Assembly: GCA_016710075.1 (NCBI GenBank) | Contig: JADJLO010000001.1 | Location: 558,001 to 622,000 of the forward strand | DNA length: 64,000 nucleotides | DNA from: Acidobacteriota bacterium | GTDB taxonomy: Bacteria > Acidobacteriota > Blastocatellia > RBC074 | Reading direction: 5' to 3' | In this document: piece after piece, positions 48,130 to 56,825 of the stretch | Numbering within the stretch: the first letter of the stretch is position 1 | Layout of the letters: each line of letters opens with the position of its first letter | The notes under the pieces: model-generated | Database searches by the model: none | Seen by the model: the letters and a program-made list of their open reading frames with translations, nothing else | What the model was told of the DNA's origin: nothing | Made by a program: the position numbers and the translations under genes

Positions 48130-48918
48130 ATGATGAAAAGACATAGAAGTAGAATGTTCGGAATGATGATATGTGAAGGGGTATTGATTTATCTCTGTGG
48201 CATTGTCTCCATCTGGCTGCGGTTTGGCGACGGTTTTGTCGATATACTCTTTAGCCACATGGGGTGGTTGAAGCTGTTGCTGTCAATGGCGGTCGTGCAG
48301 GCGAGTTTCTATCTGTTTGACCTCTACGATTTTCAGATGATCAGACTGAAATCGGTATTGATTGTTCAGCTCTTTCAGGCATTAGGCCTTGCCGCCATAG
48401 CTTTGGCTATGATTTTTTATCTGACTCCGAAAATGATGCTTGGGCGCGGAGTTTTCGCACTCTCGATGGTATTGATGATGTCGATGATGCTCGGATGGCG
48501 TCTGGTTGTTCAATGGTTGCTCGGTCATCCACGGCTCGCCGAGCGTGTATTGATAATCGGTTCCGAAGAAGATGCAATCAATATTGCCCGTGAGGTTCTC
48601 AATAGAGAAGAATCAGGATACGAAGTCATCGGTTTCATTGGTGACGATCCAGCCCAGATTGGGAAGAGTCTGATCAATCCTTCCGTCATTGGCGTCATGT
48701 CTGATCTTGAAAATGTTGTAGAGTCGAGCAAGCCGGATCGCCTGGTGGTTGCCTTATCCGATAGAAGAGGCCGGTTGCCGCTTGATTTGCTCCTCAAGCT
48801 AAAGGTGCGCGACGAAATAACCGTCGAAGAATCAGAGAGTTTCTTTGAACGGCTGACTGGGAAAATAAGTACTGTCAGATTGAGGCCCGGTCAACTGGTA
48901 TTTTGCAGATACCATTAG
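48130..48918 (+). CDS. Priming sugar-phosphate transferase, N-terminal membrane half (frameshifted from the C-half)
   Basis: 262 residues in this frame. Four or so membrane helices (e.g. EGVLIYLCGIVSIWLRFG, SMVLMMSMMLGWRLVVQWLL) are followed by the cytoplasmic nucleotide-fold region VLIIGSEEDAINIAREV typical of long-form polyprenyl-phosphate hexose transferases. The stop at 48918 comes after LRPGQLVFC; if one T is removed near 48912, the chain reads LVFADTIRWMRFYRRTRR into the next open frame. The full protein would be about 460 residues and resembles the sugar transferase of PEP-CTERM/XrtA loci. It would start repeat-unit synthesis on undecaprenyl phosphate. Confidence 0.82.
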   Translation: MMKRHRSRMFGMMICEGVLIYLCGIVSIWLRFGDGFVDILFSHMGWLKLLLSMAVVQASFYLFDLYDFQMIRLKSVLIVQLFQALGLAAIALAMIFYLTPKMMLGRGVFALSMVLMMSMMLGWRLVVQWLLGHPRLAERVLIIGSEEDAINIAREVLNREESGYEVIGFIGDDPAQIGKSLINPSVIGVMSDLENVVESSKPDRLVVALSDRRGRLPLDLLLKLKVRDEITVEESESFFERLTGKISTVRLRPGQLVFCRYH

Positions 48919-48922
48919 ATGG

Positions 48923-49513
48923 ATGAGATTTTATCGCAGAACGCGAAGGCTCGTCGATATCTCGTTGTCTATTATCGGCCTGGTAGTAACCCTTCCAATG
49001 ACGCTGATCGTTGCAATAGCTATCAAACTCGAGTCAAAAGGTCCCATCTTTTACTTTCAGGAAAGGGTCGGTCTTCACGGTAAAACTTTCAAAATTATCA
49101 AGTTTCGCTCGATGAGGACTGATGCTGAAAGCAAGGGCGCCGTCTGGGCGCTGGAAAATGATCCGCGTGTTACCAGTACTGGCCGGTTGATCAGAAAACT
49201 GCGAATCGACGAGATACCTCAATTCATAAATATCCTGGCCGGAGAAATGAGCATGATCGGTCCCAGACCTGAAAGACCGGAATTTGTCTGCCAACTGGAA
49301 CAAAAAATTCCTTTCTATTCTGAAAGGCACCTTGTCAAACCGGGACTAACTGGATGGGCACAGGTGTGTTACCCCTATGGTGCCTCTTTTGAGGATGCAA
49401 AGGAAAAACATCAATACGACCTGTATTACATCAAGAATCAGTCTCCATTGCTCGATACCATAATTCTTTTCGATACTTTCAGGGTCGTTCTTTTTGGGAG
49501 ACTGTCGAGATAA
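48923..49513 (+). CDS. Priming sugar-phosphate transferase, C-terminal catalytic half (WbaP/WcaJ type)
   Basis: 196 residues carrying the bacterial sugar transferase domain: one membrane-associated helix (ISLSIIGLVVTLPMTLIVA), then FYFQERVGLHGKTFKIIKFR, KLRIDEIPQFINILAGE and MSMIGPRPERPEFVCQLE, the signature of polyisoprenyl-phosphate hexose-1-phosphate transferases. The C-terminus KPGLTGWAQVCYPYGASFED is also diagnostic. It is the same gene as the preceding frame (slip near 48912). It could stand alone as a short-form transferase like PglC, but the upstream frame ends exactly where the long form would continue. Confidence 0.9.
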   Translation: MRFYRRTRRLVDISLSIIGLVVTLPMTLIVAIAIKLESKGPIFYFQERVGLHGKTFKIIKFRSMRTDAESKGAVWALENDPRVTSTGRLIRKLRIDEIPQFINILAGEMSMIGPRPERPEFVCQLEQKIPFYSERHLVKPGLTGWAQVCYPYGASFEDAKEKHQYDLYYIKNQSPLLDTIILFDTFRVVLFGRLSR

Positions 49514-49589
49514 GAAGATAAATTTTGCAGACTTGCCGATATAAACAGGAATTATTGTCAGCAAAATTAAATATAGGGTGCCTGATATT

Positions 49590-50408
49590 ATGACTATGAT
49601 AAAGCCGGAAAGAAATATTTTGACAATATTCACGTTATTTGTCGCAACGGGATTATTGTCGGTTGCTTTCGACGCCAGGGCTCAAGCAATCGGTAGCTCG
49701 TTGATTCAAGAAGCAAGGGCAGGGAGTGGCGAAAAGAAGTCAGTCCCTGATCAGCCCAGCGAGTCGCCGCGCTCCTCCTCCCCGGGAGGAGCCGATGACC
49801 AGGTATACAGAAACATCATCAAAAGCTTTACCGATAATTACAGAATCGGGCCGGCAGATGCATTCGCCCTCAGAGTGAAGGGCCAGCCGGATTATTCAAT
49901 CGAAAAGCTGAAAGTTTCACCGACCGGTACGGTTTATCACCCGCTGCTCGGAGATATTCTGGTTGCGGGCTATACGCTTGAGCAGCTAAAAAAACACTTG
50001 ACGACCGATCTCAGCGAATATCTTCTTAATCCAGTCGTCAGTATCGAATTGCTTGAAGCACAGAGTGCCAAGGTTGGAATAATAGGAGAAGTGAGGAATC
50101 CCAAAATTCTGATGCTGAGCGGGCCGATGAGTATTCTCGATGCCATCACCGAAGCCGGCGGGTTCACGGACACGGGCAAGAAAAGTGGAGTTACGCTTCT
50201 CAGGCAAAATCCGAACGGTCAGAGAACCACCATAAAAGTAAACCTTAAGAATATTCTGAATGGTAAAGCTGAGCCGGGCGAAAACATCGCCCTGCAGGCT
50301 GGAGATACCGTGATCGTTCACGGCAATGCGATGAAGGCGATTCCAATAATAGCCGGTATAACCAGTTTTGGGAGCCTTTTGTCATTCATCTCACTTGGTG
50401 CCAGGTGA
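49590..50408 (+). CDS. Wza-like polysaccharide export protein
   Basis: About 272 residues; AGGGTG lies 9 bp before ATG 49590. A signal peptide (LTIFTLFVATGLLSVAFDA) is followed by the Poly_export domain (YRIGPADAFALRVKGQPDY, HPLLGDILVAGYTLEQLKK) and an SLBB domain (KVGIIGEVRNPKILMLSGPM, ILDAITEAGGF). There is no lipobox Cys, and the C-terminal helix (AIPIIAGITSFGSLLSFIS) may span the outer membrane, as in Wza. It is the export conduit for the polymer made by the surrounding genes. Confidence 0.9.
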   Translation: MTMIKPERNILTIFTLFVATGLLSVAFDARAQAIGSSLIQEARAGSGEKKSVPDQPSESPRSSSPGGADDQVYRNIIKSFTDNYRIGPADAFALRVKGQPDYSIEKLKVSPTGTVYHPLLGDILVAGYTLEQLKKHLTTDLSEYLLNPVVSIELLEAQSAKVGIIGEVRNPKILMLSGPMSILDAITEAGGFTDTGKKSGVTLLRQNPNGQRTTIKVNLKNILNGKAEPGENIALQAGDTVIVHGNAMKAIPIIAGITSFGSLLSFISLGAR

Positions 50409-50450
50409 GTCAATTAGATCCACTTCAATGCTGAAAATGCAGGAGATGAA

Positions 50451-50945
50451 ATGAGTACTTACACCACTGAAGTCACGACAGAAACCGGATCAGACAAATC
50501 GTTTGTTAATCAGACTCCGCTTGCTGCCTTTGTCAAGGTGAGGCTTGCAGAGCTTGAAATTCGCCAGTCGGTTTTTTGCAGACGAAACACATTTGATCAA
50601 GGGTTGCTTTCAAAGATACAGAACTCTCAGGTCAACAGCCTGACAATCGAAAGCGTGCTCAAGCTGGCGGTCGGTCTTGGAGTACCGCCCCAACACCTGT
50701 TTAAACTTATTGACCGACTCGATCTTCACGATCTTGTACTTCAAACATATGCCAGGGAGTTTTCCGAGGTACTGGTCACTCACCTTGAGGCCGAATCTCA
50801 TGAACTCGCACAGGAAGCACAGAAAGCACTTTCAACGGCGTTTCCTGAAGTTGATCCTCCGTCAATCCGGATTCGTCGGAAGCGCACTCCTGCTTCCGCT
50901 ACTTATCAGAAAAATGGCGATTCTTTATTAAAGGTTGGTATCTGA
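50451..50945 (+). CDS. XRE-type (Cro/C1) HTH regulator inside the polysaccharide locus
   Basis: 164 residues. An N-terminal tail of 22 residues is followed by a helix-turn-helix of the Cro/C1 type at about 25-88 (VKVRLAELEIRQSVFCRR, FDQGLLSKIQNSQ, TIESVLKLAVGLGVPPQHLF). A helical and then basic C-terminus (RIRRKRTPASATYQK) follows; no ligand domain is evident. It sits between the export gene and the glycosyltransferase on the same strand with short spacing, so it is probably cotranscribed and could feed back on the locus. Targets are unknown. Confidence 0.75.
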   Translation: MSTYTTEVTTETGSDKSFVNQTPLAAFVKVRLAELEIRQSVFCRRNTFDQGLLSKIQNSQVNSLTIESVLKLAVGLGVPPQHLFKLIDRLDLHDLVLQTYAREFSEVLVTHLEAESHELAQEAQKALSTAFPEVDPPSIRIRRKRTPASATYQKNGDSLLKVGI

Positions 50946-51029
50946 CGTAATGCATCCTGAATATTGGCCCGTCAAACCGAAAGATTGGTTACTTGGACTA
51001 TACCAATATGTTATTTGTGAGGTGACTAG

Positions 51030-52265
51030 ATGAACTTTCAACCAGAACTGAATTATGGTTTGATCTCAATGTTCATATTCTTCGCATCTGTTGGTGCGAT
51101 TATTTATGTTTACATTGGATACCCGCTTGTTGCCTATGTCATCAGCAAGTTGATCCCCTGGCCAATTCGTCAGGCGAAAATAACTCCTTCTGTATCGGTA
51201 ATTATTGCTGCACATAACGAGGAGAAGGATATTGCCGCCAAGATAGAAAATACACTGGCACTGGATTATCCAGGAGACAGGCTGGAAATCATCGTCGCTT
51301 CAGATTGTTCAAGCGACAGGACCGATGAAATTGTCAGGCGATATTCCCGTAAGGGCGTCATCCTTTTTCGCCAGAATGAGCGATTTGGTAAAACAATGGC
51401 CCAGCATAAGGCTGTGCTTGTGTCCTCCGGCGACATTCTTGTATTTTCAGATGCAACTACAATGTATCAACCCAATGTCATAAAAAAGATAGTCCGCAAT
51501 TTTGCCGACCCCTCTGTTGGATGTGTCACAGGACAACTGGTTTATTCTGATCAGGTCTCCTCCGCGGTTGGCCAGGGTTGCCGTTCATACTGGAACTATG
51601 AGAAATTCATCAAACAATGTGAAAACGGCCTTGGCTCCCTGATAGGAGTCAGTGGATGTCTCTATTCAGTGCGCCGAACAGCGCAGGCAAAACTTGCCAA
51701 AGATATGATTGACGATTTCGTGATCGCGACTGAGATCCACCTCCAGGGGCTGAGATCCGTATATGAGCCGGAAGCCATATCGATTGAAGATACCAATAAC
51801 CGGAGCCGTGATGAGTTTCGAATGCGGGTTCGGATCATCGAGCAGACGATCAGTGCGCTCCACAGATATCAGGCGATACTCAATCCATTCAAACATGGAA
51901 TGTTTGCTTTTCAAATGATCAGTCACAAGGTTCTCCGTTACACGGTTCCTTTATGGTTGATTCTTGCGATAGTCTCCAGTGCGCAATTAGCACTGTCTTA
52001 TAGTTTATTCCGATTCGTGCTGGCGGCAGAGTTAGCGTTTTTCCTTTTAGCGCTCGCAGGGTATTTGTTTGAGCGGATGAATATTAAATCCGGACCATTA
52101 TCGTTACCCTTTTATTTTGCCCTGGTTAACGTCGCCTCGGTTGCTGCTTTTCTGAAATTTATCAAAGGGCATAACCATGTGGTATGGGAACCCATACGAG
52201 AGGGCAATTTGCCGTCTCCATCAAACAACATCGTGTCCCAGGCACAATCGACGGCTCGCATCTGA
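51030..52265 (+). CDS. Membrane glycosyltransferase family 2
   Basis: 411 residues. An N-terminal helix, then the GT-A domain (SVSVIIAAHNEEKDIAAKIE, EIIVASDCSSDRTDEIV, ILVFSDATTMYQPN with the metal-binding region) and the acceptor or loop region (DDFVIATEIHLQGLRSVYEP, with a late NRSRDEFRMRVR). Two or three C-terminal membrane helices follow (VPLWLILAIVSSAQLAL). The layout resembles processive or membrane-bound GT2 enzymes such as IcaA-like proteins. The donor sugar is unknown; WecB next door suggests ManNAc or a derivative may be available. Confidence 0.88.
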   Translation: MNFQPELNYGLISMFIFFASVGAIIYVYIGYPLVAYVISKLIPWPIRQAKITPSVSVIIAAHNEEKDIAAKIENTLALDYPGDRLEIIVASDCSSDRTDEIVRRYSRKGVILFRQNERFGKTMAQHKAVLVSSGDILVFSDATTMYQPNVIKKIVRNFADPSVGCVTGQLVYSDQVSSAVGQGCRSYWNYEKFIKQCENGLGSLIGVSGCLYSVRRTAQAKLAKDMIDDFVIATEIHLQGLRSVYEPEAISIEDTNNRSRDEFRMRVRIIEQTISALHRYQAILNPFKHGMFAFQMISHKVLRYTVPLWLILAIVSSAQLALSYSLFRFVLAAELAFFLLALAGYLFERMNIKSGPLSLPFYFALVNVASVAAFLKFIKGHNHVVWEPIREGNLPSPSNNIVSQAQSTARI

Positions 52266-52472
52266 AATTTCATGTCAGGGTATTTCTTCTTGCAAGAAAC
52301 GGGTTTCTTCACCGGTTCCATATCAATAGTTGCCTGTTATAATCACTTGCTAAAGGACGGAGTGCATGAGTCAGCAAAGGTGTAGCTGCAACGATGTTGA
52401 CACTATTGATTTAGAGGCTGCATGCCTTTCTTGTTAAAGAACCATTGAGCTTGAAGACCGGGGAGAATCCAG

Positions 52473-53591
52473 TTGATTAAAGTAATGAACGTGGTTGGTG
52501 CCCGACCAAATTTTATTAAAATGGCGCCAATTATTGCCGAATTAAAAAAGAATAACGACTTTATGCAATTGCTGGTGCATACCGGCCAGCATTATGACGG
52601 GGCGATGTCGGATTCTTTTTTCAACGATTTGAAGATGCCGCCGCCGGATATCAACCTCGAGGTGGGATCAGGTTCGCATGCCGATCAAACCGCCAGGGTA
52701 ATGATTGCCTTTGAAAAAGTGATTATCGAGCATAAGCCTGACTGGGTAGTCGTGGTTGGGGATGTCAATTCGACGCTTGCTTGTTCACTTGTCGCCGCAA
52801 AATTCCCAGTCAAAGTTGCACATGTCGAGGCCGGCCTTCGCAGTTTTGACCGCGGAATGCCTGAAGAGATTAACCGGATACTTACCGATCAATTATCCGA
52901 TCTATTATTGACCCCGGGTGGCGATGCTGAAGAAAATCTTCTCAGAGAGGGGATAGATCCCGAACGTATCGTCAAAGTCGGTAATGTCATGATCGATACG
53001 CTATATCAGCAAATCGAACAAACTGACAGCCCCAAGATGCTCGAACGATTTGGATTGACTCCAGGCAATTTCGCTGTGTTGACTCTGCATCGACCGAGTA
53101 ATGTAGATGATCCCCATATACTTAGTGGAATCATCAGCGCCATTAATAAAATCTCCGAGAGCCTGCCGGTGATTTTCCCGGCACATCCACGAACAACAGC
53201 CCGGATCAGGGAATTTGGTCTTGAGGTATCGACTGGAGTGAGAGTTATTGGGCCACTTGGATACCTCGAATTTCTAGGGCTTTGGAGCAAGTCACGGGTG
53301 GTACTGACTGATTCAGGCGGCCTGCAAGAGGAGACGACCGCACTTGGAATCCCTTGTCTGACACTCCGAGAAAACACTGAAAGACCCATTACCATAGAGC
53401 AGGGGACAAACCGTTTGGTTGGCACTCACCCCGTCAGGATCATTCTGGCGGTGGGCGATTTGCTTAATTCGGTGACCCCAGCCAGACAAATGATCCCTGA
53501 GATGTGGGATGGCCAGTCTGCAAAAAGAATTGTAAACGCACTGTTGAAATACTCCTTCAAGTTCTCAAGCAGGGCAGGTTCTGGTTCTTAA
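52473..53591 (+). CDS. wecB: UDP-N-acetylglucosamine 2-epimerase (non-hydrolysing)
   Basis: 372 residues. TTG 52473 is taken as start because GGGGAGA lies upstream and the family N-terminus then begins at once (VVGARPNFIKMAPIIAEL). Motifs: LLVHTGQHYDGAMSDSFF, VVVVGDVNSTLA, HVEAGLRSFDRGMPEEINR with the catalytic acids, LTLHRPSNVDDP, and DSGGLQEE. It interconverts UDP-GlcNAc and UDP-ManNAc in the cytosol. With the AlgD/WbpO-like dehydrogenase downstream, it could feed ManNAcA or a related sugar into the polymer. Confidence 0.93.
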   Translation: MIKVMNVVGARPNFIKMAPIIAELKKNNDFMQLLVHTGQHYDGAMSDSFFNDLKMPPPDINLEVGSGSHADQTARVMIAFEKVIIEHKPDWVVVVGDVNSTLACSLVAAKFPVKVAHVEAGLRSFDRGMPEEINRILTDQLSDLLLTPGGDAEENLLREGIDPERIVKVGNVMIDTLYQQIEQTDSPKMLERFGLTPGNFAVLTLHRPSNVDDPHILSGIISAINKISESLPVIFPAHPRTTARIREFGLEVSTGVRVIGPLGYLEFLGLWSKSRVVLTDSGGLQEETTALGIPCLTLRENTERPITIEQGTNRLVGTHPVRIILAVGDLLNSVTPARQMIPEMWDGQSAKRIVNALLKYSFKFSSRAGSGS

Positions 53592-53608
53592 TAACAAAAA
53601 TATACTAT

Positions 53609-54649
53609 ATGAAACAGACAGCCCTTAAATTGTTATATTTATCCGGAGCTTTCGATTTAGCCCGGTTACTGAACCGTCGCAGGGCAGTGATCCTCACATA
53701 CCATCGCTTTAGTGTCGAAGGCGATAAGGGGACAACGGGCGTACGTGATTTCACTGAACATTTGGAATATTTACTGGAGCGTTATCAGGTCGTATCGTTG
53801 TCGAAGTTGGTCTCATCTTTATCCGTAGGAGAGAGCCAGTCTGAAAAGATGGCGGCGATCACAATCGACGATGGTTATCTTGACGCATATGAAATTGCCT
53901 ATCCCATACTCGCAAGATACAAGGTGCCGGCAACACTTTTCGCCGTCACTGGATTCGTTGATCGGGCATGCTGGATGTGGCCGGATAAGATGCGATACAT
54001 CTCTTCACGGAGCAATGCCAAATCTTTCATCTCCAATATCAACGGTAGGGAAAAGCGGTTTGATCTTGGCGACAAAACCTCGAGGCTTGAGGCTGCTGAA
54101 TCGGTAAATTCACAGCTCAAACGACTGGATGAGGATTCCAGGGAAAAATTACTTGCGCGATTCTCGGTTGATCTTGGTGTAGAACTTCCATCGAAAGCCC
54201 CCACAGGCTATGAAGCGATAACGTGGGATCAGGCGCGCGAAATGGATGCCGCGGGTATTGAAATCAGTTCCCATACTCAGAGCCATCCTGTTTTAACAAA
54301 CTGCACTGATGCCAGATTAAGGACTGAGTTGAATGAATCGCGCATCAGGCTGGAAGAAATGCTCGGTCACAGTGTTGATCAATTTTGTTACCCCAACGGG
54401 AATTACAACGAAAGGGTATACAGGGAGGTAGCACGAGCAGGTTACCGGGTTGCGGTCACGACTGACGACGGTCTTGTCTCGCCGGGTGACGATCCCCTCA
54501 GGTTGAAAAGAGTTCATACCCAGCAGGATATGGTTCACTTTGCACAGAGCACCAGTGGGTTTGAGTTGTTGAAAGAGAAGATTCGAAAGCGGGGGAGGGA
54601 AGACAGAAATCTTTTCGCCCTTAATCACGCCAAACATCACGCGAAATGA
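53609..54649 (+). CDS. Polysaccharide deacetylase (NodB-type, CE4)
   Basis: 346 residues from ATG 53609. The NodB fold has AVILTYHRF, the metal-binding and catalytic Asp pair in AAITIDDGYLDAYE, SSHTQSHPVL with the metal His pair, and FCYPNGNYNERVY. It probably removes N-acetyl groups from the polymer or from lipid-linked units, as in PEP-CTERM/XrtA loci where a deacetylase is usual. No clear signal peptide is seen; the short hydrophobic N-terminus (LKLLYLSGAFDLARLL) could bind the membrane. Confidence 0.88.
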   Translation: MKQTALKLLYLSGAFDLARLLNRRRAVILTYHRFSVEGDKGTTGVRDFTEHLEYLLERYQVVSLSKLVSSLSVGESQSEKMAAITIDDGYLDAYEIAYPILARYKVPATLFAVTGFVDRACWMWPDKMRYISSRSNAKSFISNINGREKRFDLGDKTSRLEAAESVNSQLKRLDEDSREKLLARFSVDLGVELPSKAPTGYEAITWDQAREMDAAGIEISSHTQSHPVLTNCTDARLRTELNESRIRLEEMLGHSVDQFCYPNGNYNERVYREVARAGYRVAVTTDDGLVSPGDDPLRLKRVHTQQDMVHFAQSTSGFELLKEKIRKRGREDRNLFALNHAKHHAK

Positions 54650-54707
54650 TTTTCAGACCGGTGATGTCTGAAATCAGCCGGCCGCATCCGACTCTCAGAT
54701 TAATAAG

Positions 54708-56825
54708 ATGAGTAGCAACAGGCTTGTAAAATTGAATAAGCTTCGCGAGATGAGCCTTGAAGAAATGATCGGGCGCGGACAGCAGGAGCTGACCAAGCTG
54801 ACTGATCGGCTCCTTGTTCCAGTAACGAGTGGAATGAGCGAGAGCGCGCTTTATCGCAAATTCGAAAAAACGGCTCGAAATGGCAAGTCTCAAGTCACGT
54901 CATCACTCGTCGTCGAACAGTTGCGTAAGAGGAATTTGCAATTTTTACCAGGTCTGAAAGACCGGCAAGCCCTGGTCGGTATGATGCTCAGCCGATTCCC
55001 CGATGACTGCCGGGCGATCATTTCAGAAGCGGATAGAGCGATGATCGGCAGATTCGATCTACTGGGTTTCGAGGACCTCGATTTCGGCTATCCGATTGAC
55101 TGGCACCTCGATCCTGTGAGCGGCGACAGGGCCCCGCTCGTTCACTGGACTCGCATAGATTCCGTCTCCCCGATCGGCGATGGAGATTTGAAAGTCTACT
55201 GGGAAATAAACAGAACTGCACATTTTGTGACTCTCGGACAGGCTTATTTGTTGACCGGGGATGATCGATACGTGGAAGAGTTCACCCGACAGGTGATTTC
55301 GTGGATTGAGTCGAATCCGGCAGGTATGGGTATAGGTTGGGCGGCGAGTCTTGACGTCGCCTTTCGTGCAATCTCATGGCTTTGGGCTTTGGCGTTATGT
55401 GCGGATTCTCCGAAACTGACAGAACATATCGTTTCCCGTGTACTCAAATCTCTGATTGAACATGGAACACATATTCAAAAATATCTCTCGCATTATTTCA
55501 GCCCGAACACACATCTGACTGGGGAGGCTCTTGGCCTGTTCTATCTTGGAGTGGTACTGCCGGAGTTGCAATCTACCTGGAAATGGCGCAGGACCGGGCT
55601 TCAAATACTGCTCGACCAGTTGCCATTGCAGGTACAAAAGGATGGAGTCTACTTCGAACAGGCTTCCTATTATCATCGATATACGACGGATTTTTACACA
55701 CATCTCCTGTTGATGATTCGGCAGAAAGGTATCGGGATTTCCGAAACAGAGATAAGGCAGCTTCAGGACAAGCTTGAAGGGCTCTACGAGCACCTTTTCT
55801 GGATCCGGCGACCGGACGGCACATGGCCGTTGTTTGGCGATGATGACGGCGGGAGACTGATCAGACTGATGCCCCGGGCAGCCAATGATTTCAGTGACAC
55901 CATGGCCGTTGGAGCCGCGATTTTCAAGCGAGGTAACTGGAAGCTGGCGGCAGGCGAAGCGACTTCGAATCTGATCTGGCTGCTGGGGCCCGATGGCCTG
56001 GCCGAATTCGATCGGCTCACGCCTGAAAAGCCACTGGAATTATCGCGATCTTTTGAATCGAGCGGTTACGTAGTTATGCGTGATGGATGGGACAGAGATT
56101 CGAGCTTCGCTCTGATTGATTGCGGACATCATGGTTCAGCCCCGGGATTCGGGCATGCCCACTCTGACGCACTCTCAATCGAGCTTGCTATCAAAGGGAC
56201 TACGTGGCTTGTCGATCCGGCGACATTCGTTTACGGCGCGGATTTCGAGATGCGGGACTGGTTCAGATCGACCAGGGCACACAATACGGCCACGGTCGAC
56301 GATGCAGGGCAGTCTGTAACCAGCAGACCGTTTTCGTGGGCATCGGTTGCCGATTGTCGCCTGATCGAGTTTGCCGACCGCGGCGATAGTTGCATCTGCA
56401 GCGGATCTCATGACGGCTATCGCCGCCTTGACGACCCCGTGATCCACCAGCGCTCAATCCTGCTGCTTCGTGAAAAGTCGGTCTTCATTGTGAGCGATCA
56501 ATTTACCGCCCTTGAGCGTCACTCATATGCCCTCAGATATCATTTTGCGCCCGGCTGCGAGGTGACCGCTTCGGGGGGAGACACTTTCGAGGCGCGTAAT
56601 TCAAAGGGAGACACTTTGACGATTAAATTTTTTGTCAGTGGCGACACTCTGGTTCTGCCTCGAACTGTGGTTGAAGATGGCTGGGTTTCCATCTGCTATG
56701 GGCAGCGTGTTAAAGCCCCGGTAGCGGTTTTTGAGGTCAAGGCTGAAGGTGCAATTGAGGTAACCAGCGTCATGATCCCTCAGGGTCGAGGCCGAAAACA
56801 GATGATTTCAGGAGTAATTCGATGA
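54708..56825 (+). CDS. Heparinase II/III-family protein
   Basis: 705 residues. The first half is the alpha/alpha toroid of heparinase/alginate lyases (WIESNPAGMGIGWAASLDVA, LSHYFSPNTHLTGEALGLF, YFEQASYYHRYTTDFYTHLL). The second half is the beta-sandwich with the family motif GHAHSDALSIELAIKGTTWL and VDPATFVYG. Such proteins cleave uronic-acid-containing chains by beta-elimination. It is typical of exopolysaccharide loci, where it may trim or release polymer. No signal peptide is visible. The stop overlaps the next ATG as ATGA, so translation is coupled. Confidence 0.9.
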   Translation: MSSNRLVKLNKLREMSLEEMIGRGQQELTKLTDRLLVPVTSGMSESALYRKFEKTARNGKSQVTSSLVVEQLRKRNLQFLPGLKDRQALVGMMLSRFPDDCRAIISEADRAMIGRFDLLGFEDLDFGYPIDWHLDPVSGDRAPLVHWTRIDSVSPIGDGDLKVYWEINRTAHFVTLGQAYLLTGDDRYVEEFTRQVISWIESNPAGMGIGWAASLDVAFRAISWLWALALCADSPKLTEHIVSRVLKSLIEHGTHIQKYLSHYFSPNTHLTGEALGLFYLGVVLPELQSTWKWRRTGLQILLDQLPLQVQKDGVYFEQASYYHRYTTDFYTHLLLMIRQKGIGISETEIRQLQDKLEGLYEHLFWIRRPDGTWPLFGDDDGGRLIRLMPRAANDFSDTMAVGAAIFKRGNWKLAAGEATSNLIWLLGPDGLAEFDRLTPEKPLELSRSFESSGYVVMRDGWDRDSSFALIDCGHHGSAPGFGHAHSDALSIELAIKGTTWLVDPATFVYGADFEMRDWFRSTRAHNTATVDDAGQSVTSRPFSWASVADCRLIEFADRGDSCICSGSHDGYRRLDDPVIHQRSILLLREKSVFIVSDQFTALERHSYALRYHFAPGCEVTASGGDTFEARNSKGDTLTIKFFVSGDTLVLPRTVVEDGWVSICYGQRVKAPVAVFEVKAEGAIEVTSVMIPQGRGRKQMISGVIR

